Translations under genes and position numbers: made by a program
Notes under the pieces: generated by a model
What the model saw: only the letters and a program-made list of their open reading frames with translations
Told to the model about the DNA's origin: nothing
Databases searched by the model: none
Assembly (NCBI GenBank): GCA_013398955.1
Contig: VWPU01009476.1
Span: 124,001 to 188,000 of the forward strand
Direction: 5' to 3'
Length of the DNA stretch: 64,000 nt
DNA from: Callaeas wilsoni
Lineage: Eukaryota; Chordata; Aves; Passeriformes; Callaeidae
Shown here: one piece after another, positions 49,863 to 62,776 of the stretch
Layout of the letters: each line of letters opens with the position of its first letter
Position numbering within the stretch: position 1 is the first letter of the stretch

Positions 49863-52800
49863 TTGGCAAACATCTTACAAAACAAGAATACAGTAAGAAA
49901 ATTTAAAGAAAATGAGAAAATCAAAAGAAGTAGAGGGAAATCTGAGAAAACTATACAATTACATATAGCAGTAAATGCACAGCAAGAGCAGCTTTAATGC
50001 AAATGAATAGATTTGTATGGATCCAACTCAAATATAGCGAAACAAAAACCATTGTCTTCTACCACAAAATGCCTTGGGGACCAAGAGTAGGATTTGATGC
50101 AGGAAAGATCCACAGCCCTGTGCTGAATTTATTCTAAAAAGGAGAGAGCATTTCCATACAACTCCAGAGAGCCACTGGAGTGGTGCACAGGTGTTTATGT
50201 GGCACATAAACGTGGCACGGCACTGGAGAACCCTGATCTCTGTGCACCACTGCAACATGAGCTGGTTCCACAGGAACTACTTACTCTTGGGGAGTAAGGA
50301 GGGGAAATTATGCTTCCCCCATAGGTGAGAAGACAGAAGAACCTCACACCTACCTCTGACTTTGATTTTCCCAACAGCAGGACAAAGAACATTTGGGAAG
50401 CTTCCATTCCAGTCAAGAAGGTAGAAGGTGGTATTTGCAATAATTAAATGTAACATTCTAGTATCAGTCTTAAGAAAGACATAGTGTGACTCACTCCTTT
50501 AGGCAGCATCTTGTGATATGACGCAGAGGCACTTGCAGACACAGCAAAGCATCACCCCATCTCAGTAAAGCAATTAATTTTTGTTTTCACCAAAGCAATT
50601 TCTTAAGATATGCTTCCTAGAATAGTGCTATCATCCGTTGAATGTATGGAGCGATATATAGAAAGTCCTGATGTGCAAGTGTCCAAGCTCCTTAACACAA
50701 CCTGTCATACTGTTTTGGATCCACGTGAAGAGAAAACATTGCACTGGAGACATTTGACTTCATTTGATAAAGCCATGATATTCACCAATTCACAAGGATA
50801 CCTTCGTGTCTAGGGTGGGAAACTCATAAAACTGTTTCAGAAAACAGCTATCATACATTCAGGCTACAACTCAGATCTAAAAAACTGGGGATAGGAGCAA
50901 CCTGCACTAGCTACTTTGAAGTCTAGACCAAGCCTCTGTATAACTCTGCTTTCCAGGAGCAGATTGATGAAATTTTTTGTTGTTTGTTCGTCTGCCCACT
51001 TCTTGTTTCTCTTTTCTAGTCAAGACACAAAAGCTCCTGAATTCAAGGACTATTTTCATCCCATATACCTGCACCTCTCAGCCCCATCGTGCTGCAGCCT
51101 TGGACTGCTGGAATACAAAAAGCAGTGTCATGCATTAAAGTGGAGGGGTAGACAGCGTCATGAGGATCTCAATATGCATGTAGCCCTACAACACGAGCAA
51201 GCACAGTTATTTCATGCGTGAATTAAGCCTGCATGACATTAAGGAAGTTCAGTTCTTCACTGCTTTTAATACTAATGCTGATACTCAGTGCAAAATGACA
51301 GCAGTTTTCCTTTTTCATGTGAAGTTTACATAGGAACGTTTAGCTGCAATTCATAATGTGGTGTATGGTGTGGATGTACTGTAATATTTCTAAATGCTCT
51401 GTATGGCAAAATGGAACTGAAGGCACAATTTTTTATTCACTGTTTTGCAGTAACTTTTGTGTACTCTTCATCATTAATATTTAACCAAAATGTTTACAAA
51501 TAGGGCTATACTTCTCAGAGATGTATTAGGTCAAGCCTTTTACCTACAGTTTAAGTGGTAAAATAATAAGAAAAAATTAGCAGTTGTTACTATGGAACTT
51601 TAATATAACTGCAGAATGATTTAATTTGCAATTTAACTTAAATGTGCAGTAACTTCTAGAACTACAAAATTAACACCAAGGTGAGCAGTTTACTTCCCTC
51701 TAAGTAGAAACCAAAAATAGATTTCTTCAGATAAGGAGGTGCTGAAGTGGAACTTGAGTGGTATAACTTAAAGAAAACCATAAAATGTTGCCAAAAATAA
51801 CAAGTAACGCTCCCTGAAGTCAATGCCTCAGGAAAATACTAATGAAGAGTACATCAATGGAAGTGCCATTTTTCATACAAGATATAAAATCTTCTGATCA
51901 TTGTGTAGACATGAATGACCCTGGGTATTTTTTGCTAATGCTGAAGACCTAGGCCCAGAACAAATTTGATTTAATTGCATTCTGCACACCTGTTTCCTCC
52001 CATAAACTTCTAGACTATTCTGGAGTGCTAACTTTTTCTTCCTAAATACCTGTTACCCTCCACTTTAGGAATTTTTGAAATTTCTGCTTGTATTTCTGGG
52101 TTTGATTAAATATATTTCCTACATTTTGGGGAGAAGGATTCTTTTGAAACAACAGTTTTTAAAAATGTAAGCTTTTAAGAAAAGAACTGTGAGACTATCA
52201 AACTAAATACAAAGAGAGGAGTCTCATAACACAGTATGTGTGCAAGGATTTTTAATTCAAGAATTTATTTAACATTCTCCTTTTGTGTTGGCTGTTTCTT
52301 AAAAAGTAAACTGTGCCATCTGTATAGACCATCTGAACTGAACTGACCCTGAACAGGAACATGAACAGAATGAACCTACAGATAATCCACAGCACTTTGT
52401 TAAGACCAAGGATAGCTAATTTACTTCCAGAAAATACGGGCAGGCAATTATCACCAGAAAACTTTAATGAACAAAAAATGGAGAAGAATTATTTTAATTT
52501 TGCAAGGATTACTTTCCACAGGAGTTTGCTCTGTGGCATAGTTTTCAGCAGTTCCAAATTATAAAGGAACGAGTCATCGGGGCTGGTTCTAAAACCAGCA
52601 TCTGTTTTCCTACTCCTGTCAAAACCATTTACCTTTATTTAGTGTGAAGTTTGGCTTCTACATTAGCAGAGCCTCTGATACAGGGTATCAGTACACGCCT
52701 GTGAGAATTGTGTGCGCTGCTCGGCATCTCTGGTGTGCTGCCTGTCCAGTCCCACATATGCTGCTGCTTCCACATATGCTACCAACAGCGGCAAATAACA

Positions 52801-55800
52801 ATCAAAGAGTGGCAGATGAAGAATAATTACGTTTAAGGAACGAGGCAAGAGACTGAAGAAAATCAGAACACATCGGGACGTCCTTGAGGAAATATTGGCT
52901 TCCCAACCTTGCTTTCGTGCCTGCTTGGTCCTCAGCAGCTCCATCCCCACCTACCCTCTTCCAGCATCCTGCCTTTGGGCACTGGCCCCAGCAGCACTGG
53001 AGACACGATGGAAATCACTGGTATGACTCGACATCCTAATTTGCTCCAAGTGCTCAGCTGCTGCTGCAAGACCAGCCCGTACACTTCTGGAGCTTGTCTC
53101 CCCCGCAGGGAAGTCAGGATAACTCGATTTGCTGCTGTCAAGGAAAAGGGTGCCAAGCCAAGAGATCTGCTTCTGCTGAGCCCTTGGCACTGAAATCAAG
53201 CCTGTGGTTCTGTCATGCCCTTTTTGTTGCTTGGATTCACGAGGAACTGCTTCCTCTCCCTGCACAGCTAAACTGTACCACCGTGGGAGGCTTGAACTGT
53301 GTTTTTAAACAGGCTTCCTGCTGTTCTGTGTCACATTCCTTCTTCTTCTCTTTCCACAGCAATTTCATATATATTACATTCTAAAACACAGGACAAACTC
53401 CAGAAATGAGCATCCTGCACACAATTTTCCAACGTTCATGGCCAATTTGCTGCATTCTGCTGTGAATTTCATGACAAGGAATTCAGAAACTATTAATATT
53501 GCATTTGATCATTCCTCCTTTTTCACTTGTACCCACCGATGCTTGTGTATGCATAGTATGTGAAACAAAGAGGGGGGATCTTCAAATTTCAAAATCTTCC
53601 TACTTACTCATTTTCACATAAATTAAATTAACTCTGACTTCTTGAAAATGCTGACTTCAAGAAAAAAAATTACAATTTGAGGATATAACTGATAGCACTA
53701 CAATGGAAACACCACTTAATGTATTTAGTCATGTCCAGGGATTGATCTAATAAAGAATTCAGATTATTTATATTACATTCCCATTTTTACTTTTCAGTCA
53801 TTTCAGTAATGTAAAATAAATGATGTATTAGATTAGCTTCTTGGCTTACACTAAGTATTACCATGTATTTTCTTATAGAGAAGTGTTCTGCAGGAAGCAC
53901 TAATGATAATCATTAAAGATAAGAAACAGTTAAAATTCAAAGGAATCTCTCTGTCTTTAAGTTCCTAATTCTTTGTCAAATGCAAATATACCTTTATATA
54001 TATATATGTATATAAAAATCAGAGGCAGTGAAATAAAGAATGTCTTTGATTTCATTTCAAGAAAAATGTCAAATGCAGAGATGCATCTACTATCCTTTCC
54101 TAGATATCAAAGCTATTTTCAACAGAAGGGTCTCTGCTCAGCCAAAAATATAGTCTGTTTCCATACTGCAGATGAAGTCTGCAAAAGCTCAGAGAAAAGA
54201 GGGGGAAAAAATCACTTTTCATGGCCATGTACCAATTTCTACAGGATGAAAGATGAAAGCATTTTTGGTTGAATCAGTCGGTATCTTTTAATTAGAAGAA
54301 GCATTTCCAAAAGTGTCTAGTTGTCTCTAGGAACACAAGTCTCGGTCACTGACTTCAATTTTGCTACAAAAATTATACTATGACTTAGTGACATCTTTCA
54401 CAAAAATGGATTGATTTTTCTTTCATAAAAAATGCAGGAAAACCTGACTTTCAAGTCATTTGGCCTTTTATTATAATATATTACATCCCATGCACTGTCT
54501 TGATGACATTTACCGTTTCCTATGCAGGATCCCACAGTATGTATGAGTTGTCCGAAGTTCAAAGAGGGCAATCATTAAAATTTGACATTTATGTCAATGT
54601 GTGCACAGGGAGTTTACCTTTTCATTAGCTGCATATATATGTTTTATTTTTTTTTTCTGGTGGAAAAAGCTGATTATGAAGTCATGAAAGACTTGGAGTG
54701 ATTTTGTGTGATCCCAGTTGAGACAAATGGCTAATTCTTTATGATTGCAACTGAGATTACTGGGTAAAGGAATTGATTAAAGATAGGTTTTTTTGTTGTT
54801 ATTTGCTGAGTTGTCAGGAGGTGTTGAGTCATGCTGTGAGAAGTTCGAGTGCTGAATCTTCTGCTGTCATATACAGAAATGTCACGTTATATTACACAGT
54901 ATGCTGAACTAAGTTAAAAAAAATTCTTTGTAGATCATACTGTAGTTTGGTAAACAAAACCTATCAACTTCACAAATCTGGTTCCCCATCCAATTGTATC
55001 TTATTATTCATGCCTCATAGGCTCAGATTTTTTCAGTGCACAATTCCCAATATTTGTCTTCCTCCAGATGAACAAACTGATTTAAATACTGTAAGGATAT
55101 GACTGCTGACAGCCAAACTGTAATAGGTCTTTCTTTTGGTGCAGAAGTGTTTATCAAACTCCTCCTGATAACAAATTTCATCTGTTGCATCTTTTCCTTG
55201 TTTAACCAGGGTACAACAGTCCAGCAAACTTCTGCCTCTAAACTCATCCCAAGATACTTTTTGAATTGCATTGGGAACTTACTGAGAAGGCAGAAAGATG
55301 ATCATGTGATGTCCAGAATCAGCTTACAGACTCAATGGACTTTTATGCCTGGTCATGGCATGACGTCGACATGAAGAGGAATGAATGAATTTTTGTGACG
55401 AGTTTTAATTTTAACCAGTTTAGCTGTGTTGCAGTGGAGCCAAAATCCCATGCAAGTGGGTCTTGGCTGGCATACAGCTGTGGTCCCAAATGCTTGGGAA
55501 AGAAAAGGAGAGCCACTCTGAGGAACAAAACCGCCTGTGGTTCCTGTGTCTGTGAGGGCTGGGGGTAACTCCTCAGGGGCTGTGTGGAGGCATTGTCTTC
55601 TGGAAGAAAACATCTTGATGCCTTAACCTCCAAAGCCTGGCTCGAAGGAGACTGCGGGCAGATGAGGACAAGGCCACCAACATTCCACTTACAAACTCTT
55701 CCTGCAGGGTTCTAGAAGGAAGAGGCAGTGAGACCATCACCCAGCAATATCAAGCCAAAATTTTTGCTTTAGTTCTTATTTTTTCTAACTATGATCTTGC

Positions 55801-57069
55801 TGTTCTTTAATCCTGTGATTAAAAGACAGGCTAGACTCCCCAGGCCTTTAGGAGAAGTTTGCTGGAATTATCTCTACACTCAGTGGAGGCAGTGAGCGTT
55901 AAACTCGTGGTATTTTCTCAGCACTGCAAGTACCATCAGCTATCTCATGTTCTGTTAAAAGCAAGACCACACCATGCAAGAAGTGGCCACACATTTATGA
56001 GGACTAGGGCAGTCAGAGGTCTCAGTACCTGTTCCTCAGGAGCCTGCAGTTAGTAGCTCTTATTCTGGCTCATTGAAATCAAATTTGCATTAGAAAAGTG
56101 GACCTAAAGATCTTTGCAGACAACATGAGAAGGAAAATCCTACTCAGGTCAAGATAAAGAGGAAATTCCCGCCTTCTAAAATCTTCAAAAAAAGGAGATT
56201 TTCCCCAATTATGGCTGTACAAGTGTCTTCTATATCTCCATTCTGAACTTCTATCTTTGCTAATCATCTGGGTGCTTAGTTAAAACAAAAAAAAAGACTT
56301 TTTTTCTCTACATTTTTATTGACCTAATTCACCTCAGGAATGAGAGGCCCTTGATAACACTATTTCATTCCACAATGCAATGTCATTAAGGTATAATTTG
56401 GGCCAGCCCATCACACCGTTATTAGTTTCCCCATCTGTCTCTTTAGAAATATACAATGTAATGTTAGTTATGATATTTACCTAAAGACTTCTATTGCATC
56501 TCTGTTGAAGTAAATATTCTGAAAGTTCTTTTATACAGTATTTACACATATTATTTCTGTAAATATTTTAAAAGCTGCCCAAAACAGGAAGAAGTTTTAT
56601 AAGGTTTGTGGCTGTAGGTAAAGGTTTTGTTTTGTTCAGCTTCCCACTGCCCTTTTTACTAACCAGCCTGCAGCTTCTAATGAGCTGCTGACAGCCACCT
56701 TTCAGATTTCTATACATCTTGTAAAGACAATTACTGAATTTATCCAATGAGCCAGACTAGGAACATCCTAATAGGTGTGTGAAAGGCTAACAAGCTGGAA
56801 GCCTTTGAGGTGGTGTCAGTGTCTCACATCCCTTGATGTCAGCGAGTTGATAAAATTGTTACTAGTTCAAGAAGGCACGCACCCGTGGTTTCTCCTTTCA
56901 GTCATTCCCTTCAACCAAGGCTAGATAGTTAAGGTTTTGTATCTCAGATGTGGTAAGTGGGCTGAAATGCCAGAATTCACTCCTCAGGAACTTCACAAAC
57001 AAGGGAGTTTGTATTAGAAGGAGGACTGAGATGTTAACAGGGGGAGAAACTGCCTCATTTCCAACTCAC

Positions 57070-57088
57070 GTATTTATTATTATTATTA
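57070..57088. repeat. (ATT)n microsatellite
   Basis: Five ATT units in a T-rich setting. Confidence 0.85.
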
Positions 57089-60000
57089 TTTTTAATAAAG
57101 GGAATGCCATTTTTAGCCCTCTTTCTACTCATAACCTGAGCAGGACGTTGATGAAAAGATAAGCCTTCTTTAAAGATTATTCTTTCTTGGAACCACCAAG
57201 CACGATGCAGCTGTTACTCTATCACATATGGTCTGACAAAGTTCAGCTGTGAGCAGAGATATCCCACTCATTGCTCAGCCCAGGAAACGGCTCAAGCCTG
57301 GGGAAAAAGTTCAGGATTGAAATTCTCAGAGCTGACAGCCTCCTAGCACTGAGTGGAGTCAGCCATTCTCAATTCTCACCAAGCTGAACCACACCTAGGC
57401 TGAATGGGATGATTTCAGCTACAGGTAGCACTCGACGTGAGCCCAAACAGCAGAACTCACCCAGAGCTCCAATTAGTAATCATTACAGCAGTAATAATAA
57501 ACTCACCAACTTTTATGTTCGGTAAAACCGTGTGTGTACCCATTATCACAAAAGAAATAATGCAGTAATGACGATCACCACCACTCCAAGCCATTAAGAG
57601 TTCAGGAGAACACAGCACTACAGTGTAGTAATCTAGGATAGCATGTAGAGATTAAATAGTTGAGTCTAAAAGTATCATTTGCATAGAGGCTGCCTACTGA
57701 AATTGAGTGTAAACAAAGATACTGCTCCTGATATCTGTAGATAAAAGAACGTGCACTGTGTAAAGGCCTGGGTTGCAGACAGATGCAGAGCAAAGAGTGC
57801 CACCTACAGAACTGCTGGGAACAGTTACTTCAATGTATTAGGTCCCCTTTCCCTTTGCAGGCCATCTATGACGATGTTTAGTTAGCATGTCTGGTGAGAT
57901 TGAGTCCAAGCTGCAGTGCTCTCAGAGCCAATAAATTAACCAAAAAGTAAAGCAAGAGCAAAGCTGCTAAACAAAAGAGATGTTTGAAAAATTTGCTAAT
58001 ACTGCAGCTATAAGAAATCATCTTGCCAACCCAGAACAATCCTGCTTTGAATGTACACTTCCCACGTGTTTGACATCCTAATACGGCTCATTTAATACTT
58101 GCATAGAATCCATAATACACAAGAAAACCTCTGAAATGCTACTGCTGCCATTTTACTTTCATAAGGGTGCCCTCGATGAAAAGAAGCACAGAAGTTAAAA
58201 TCTGTGCATTTCTTCCTCCTTTCCCTCCATTAGCTGAAGTCCAGGAACGTGCTGCTCGCTGGGGTTAACAGGATGGCAGCTTCCTTGGTAGCTGGGGGCT
58301 AGCTGGCAGTTCGGAAACAGATGGCAGGTTAAACAGTCTCAGCTGGTAGGAGTTCTTGCTTTGTCCTTTTCCACCTCCCTTTAGACTAACACAGGACCAT
58401 ATTGCGACAGGAAGATTTTAGGTGGTGGTCAAAAAGTACAGTAGACATTCCTTATGCACATGCAAATATTTCCCTATCCAGCCTATAAGCTGCTGTCATG
58501 CATTTAATGATGACCACACAGTTGACTATAATAATATAGCTGGACTGTGAACTCCCAATTCTATTAAGAAATATGCTTGTTCTGGTAGTGTTAATACTCA
58601 AGTATTGAGCCTACAATAAAAAATTAAAGACAGCTGCTGTGGCAGTAGAGAGAGTAAAAACATTTTTTTTTTCCTTTTGCACCTGATATTTGTAAAAAGT
58701 TTTAAAACCCTTGGGTTTTGTGTGTCAGATGGCTTGCATATCCTGAAAAATCAGACTATTTGGGGCTGAACCTGGTCAGTCTGCTCAGCTCCTGTGTGTC
58801 TGCCAAGGTTTGAGCCAATAACATATTGCAAGAGCCAGTGCAGTAATTATACAATCTGATCTCTGCATGCTACCAAAATAAACTCATAGCTAATGATGGC
58901 AGTGCTACCATCATTTAGCAGGTTGAAGAAGTGTGCCATATTTAATGCTTCCTCATGAGATTGCTCTCCTAATCTGAAGGAGATTTAAGACCCTTAGAAA
59001 CGTGCAGCTTCTTCTTTCTGCTGTTTTCCAACCACTCCTGGTCACATTGGGCCTCTCTGCTCTATCCCTCAAATAAACAGAAAAGCTGCTTTCACAGCTC
59101 ATCTCCAGATACGAAATTACTTTCACGGTGGCTGAGAGCTCTCTGCTATCCAAATTTCTCACAAAAAACATTGCTTTCATTTTCTTGTGCTACTGAGCTG
59201 AACAAAGATAAGAGAAGTCAAATAGAGATTATTGATTTATTGTTATCATTTCTCATCCCTTCTCCTCCTTAGGAGTATCATTGTGTATTTTATACCAACA
59301 TATGCAGCAGCAGCAGCAATGCCACAAACGAGTCAGCTTTGTGACTCTCTGCAAGCCTGAGTTATCAGCAGCCACCTGTGCCATACGCTGTACTGAGGAA
59401 TTAGTGATTTGGAAAATTATCCAATCCATACTATCAAATCAAGGGAAGGATCTCTTGTTTGCAATTACTCCCTCAGAGCTTGCTGCTGCTCCTTCCTGCA
59501 TTTGATAAAATTCAAGTAGTGGAACTACAGCACTGGACCTTTACAGTGACAGATCATTGGGCTTTATAAGTATATTCTCAATGCCACAAAAGATGATAGA
59601 ATTATTACTAGAGGGTAATTATATAGATTTTTTTCTCCTCTCAGGTGGAAGGTAGGTTGTATAACAGGGAGGTTACAGTTAAATTCCCATTCCTTCCATG
59701 CATGCAGCCCAAAAGCAAGAGAAGTTTGAAATTCAATGTAGCAGAAGCTAACACCCTCTGCCATGGCAATAACTACAAAATAGCAGCTTTCTCACATCTC
59801 CTAGAGATGCATCATGAGGCAACTTCTCCAGAACCAGAATGGGAGCAGATATGAGGCCTTACAGATGCCTTTTCAAATGAGCTATTCACATGGATCCATT
59901 AAATATTTCTATGAAGGGCAGATAAATTAGACCCAGTCCCTAGCTCAAATTTTTTTTTCTTTTTAGACATAGAAACTTGAAAAAACTCTTGGCATGGTGG

Positions 60001-60320
60001 ATGGGTCAACATCTAAAATCTGTGCAATTAAAAAAAAAACCCAACCAACCAACCAAAAAAATGCGGTAGAATTATCACATAGTAACAAGACTTTGAGAGC
60101 ACCCCAACCAGTAAAAGGCACCAGCCATATTTCATGAATGCAGAATACCTATCAATATCTTGGAAACAACTGGATGCACTCATTTTCAGAACAACAGAGT
60201 TTACATTACTGTAACTAAGTACACAACTTATCCTGCAGGATGTCTTTTATGACAGACTGGGAATAGAAACAGGCTAACACAGTTCCCCGGTTAGGACAGA
60301 CACCTCAGGCTGTGGTAAAA

Positions 60321-60410
60321 CATGACCTTTATAGATATCTAGCAAAAAAACATTTAAGAAACAGATATAACATCATGACCTTTTTAGATACATAGCATAA
60401 AACATCTAAG
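60321..60410. repeat. Diverged direct duplication, period about 53 bp
   Basis: CATGACCTTTATAGATATCTAGC...CATTTAAG (60321-60358) recurs as CATGACCTTTTTAGATACATAGC...CATCTAAG (60374-60410). The copies have several differences, which points to an old local duplication. Confidence 0.75.
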
Positions 60411-62745
60411 GGAAAGTCCTGCCCCTCTTCCCTTCTGCCAGCGAAGCCACGGACACAGCAGGAGCTGCCCAAGGGCCAGTGGTGGCACCGGGAGCTGCAG
60501 GTTTCACTGAATCCTGACGTGACAGTAATGGTGGCACTGATTACACTGAACTTTGCCACCTACGTGCCTGTTATTTTGGCTCTCCCTACAGTTGCTGGAG
60601 GGCAGGCAGGCAGCTCTAGAAGTGAGGTTTAAAATAAATGTCTCATGCAGAATACAGGAAATCTAAAACATACTTTATGAATTCTTCTTTGGGGGCACTT
60701 GCATTGCTTTGACTACAAAGGGACCACTAATTCCTAACGAGAGTTCACTTAGATGAATGGCACCTCAAGGGATGACACTTATACACCCTCTGGGGTGACA
60801 AGGGACTGCTTATGTGGCTCCAGCACACAGAAAAGATCACATTGAATTAGTGCAGGATACAGGATTTCCTCTATCAAACAGAAGCCAAGGCTTAGCACTA
60901 CTGTGCTGTACTCTTGCTTCTTAATGGAAAATAATCTTGTAGAACTGGAATTACGTCTCTGAAAAACTTTTGTTTTTTCTCACATGAAAATAAACCAACA
61001 TAAAAAGTAAAGAGTTTATTTAATTAAGTCTGAGCAATTAAAGACGTAGCACTGCTAATGACAGTGTTTTGCTGCTCCTACAGTCCTACCACAGGCAATC
61101 CCATTCCACATACAGACTGTAGGGTATTTTTAGCAAAACAACACCATGTTAGTGAACTTTCAAGGGACAAATTTTGGAGGAATGATAGCCCAAAGGCTAA
61201 TCAGAACTAGAAAACCAGAAATTAAATAAAATCTCCAGGAAGGAACCAAGTGCATTGAAGAAATCAGGAAGAAAAGAGTAGTTTTGTAATGTCAAGATTC
61301 AAGATGCCAGTTAAGTTAGATGGATGTTAATTAAACTCTGGAACAAAAGTGTAGAGCCCCAGTGGAAGTCAAGAGCCACAGCCAACACTCTAAAAGAGTA
61401 AAATCTGAGAATCTGAAACTATCTTACAGTGAAAATCAAATAAGAGATACTCAGAGGACACTGGAATGAGGAGAATGAGAACAATTTGCTGAAGACTATC
61501 CCAGGTTAATGAAGCCGTTAAGGAAGAGAAAGGTCCATCTGAGAAGGCAAACAGATCTTTCGCCTCAGTGAAACAGGAGACCCTTGCTCCTTTCTACTAA
61601 TTAAGAATAAATTCTATCAAAAGAGAGGTCCCAGGCATTCTGGAACAAATATCAAGCTTCTGAAGAAGCATCTAAAAGTTATTTGAAGTGTGTATAAAAT
61701 ACACTCTCTCTGCTTCTCTGATGTGTGCAGCACAGTGCAGCTGTATTTAAAATCAGTGCAGAGATACAGAATCACTCTGGGGGATTACTGACCAGTGAAT
61801 GTAAATGGCAGCTCAAATCAGAAAAACAAAACACTTGGAAGATGATGATCGTAAAGGGGCTAATCAGTGCTGTTTTTCTGAAGAAACACCAAATCTTGTC
61901 TCAACACTATAGTTCTATGTGTTATTTTCTAGGAAAGCCATCTTAAATGCCCCCAAACCACAATTTCCACTCCCCTCACATATATTGTAATGTCCTTACC
62001 AACAATTGTGCCACTGTAATTGTTAGAGAACCTCAATTAGATTACAAGTATAATAAATTTCCTTAAAAACGATATTTATATTTAATAACAAAGACTGTAT
62101 AGCCCAGCTCCCAAAATGTTTACTATGGAGGAGGCAGCAATAGGGGCACAACGGAAAAAAACATCTTCAAGTTTGGTTTAGTGCCAAAGAAAATATGTCT
62201 TAGAGTTACAATCTTAGAAGCCTTGCAATATGTTGATAAAATAATGAAGAAAGAAGAAACTTTTGACAAACCCTATTTGGATTGCCAAAATAATTTTTCA
62301 AGGTCTGTTACAATAGATGAGCATAGGTAAGAAACTAGAAAGTAAAGAGGAAAATGCTGCCCCAGAGAACAAATGACCAGAGGAGAAAAAGACCAAAGGA
62401 TATGATTAAATGGTGCATTTTTATCATGGTGAAAGGCTAATGGCAGGGCATCCTGTGGTTACTTTCTAGGTCACTGGCTATTTAATAGATTCATTAATAA
62501 TCTAGGAAGGGATAGTGTGTATGTAGGTAGAAAAACAGGCACACTGTAATTTTTCAGGTTATCAAGACAGAGAGGACTGAAAAGTGCGTGCAGAGTTTTG
62601 CCAGAATGTAGGTCTGCCTTTTTTTGACAATTTTGTCTTAAGTTATAACCAACTAATACAGTATTAAAACCACAGGCCTGTTCCATGTAGAATACAACAG
62701 TTTTATCATCAATTTATGAGCTAGATGTTATTTTTATTTTACCAG

Positions 62746-62776
62746 ATAAGCCCACAAGTTACACTTGTGGGCTTAT
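62746..62776. repeat. Perfect hairpin, 14-bp stem and 3-base loop
   Basis: ATAAGCCCACAAGT (62746-62759), loop TAC, then its exact reverse complement ACTTGTGGGCTTAT (62763-62776). It is the strongest short inverted repeat I noticed. GTGGGC/GCCCAC in the stem stands out against AT-rich flanks. Confidence 0.9.

Noticed and set aside
59305..59316. (CAG)4 run as a polyglutamine coding tract
   Set aside because: Only four units, no conserved frame around it.
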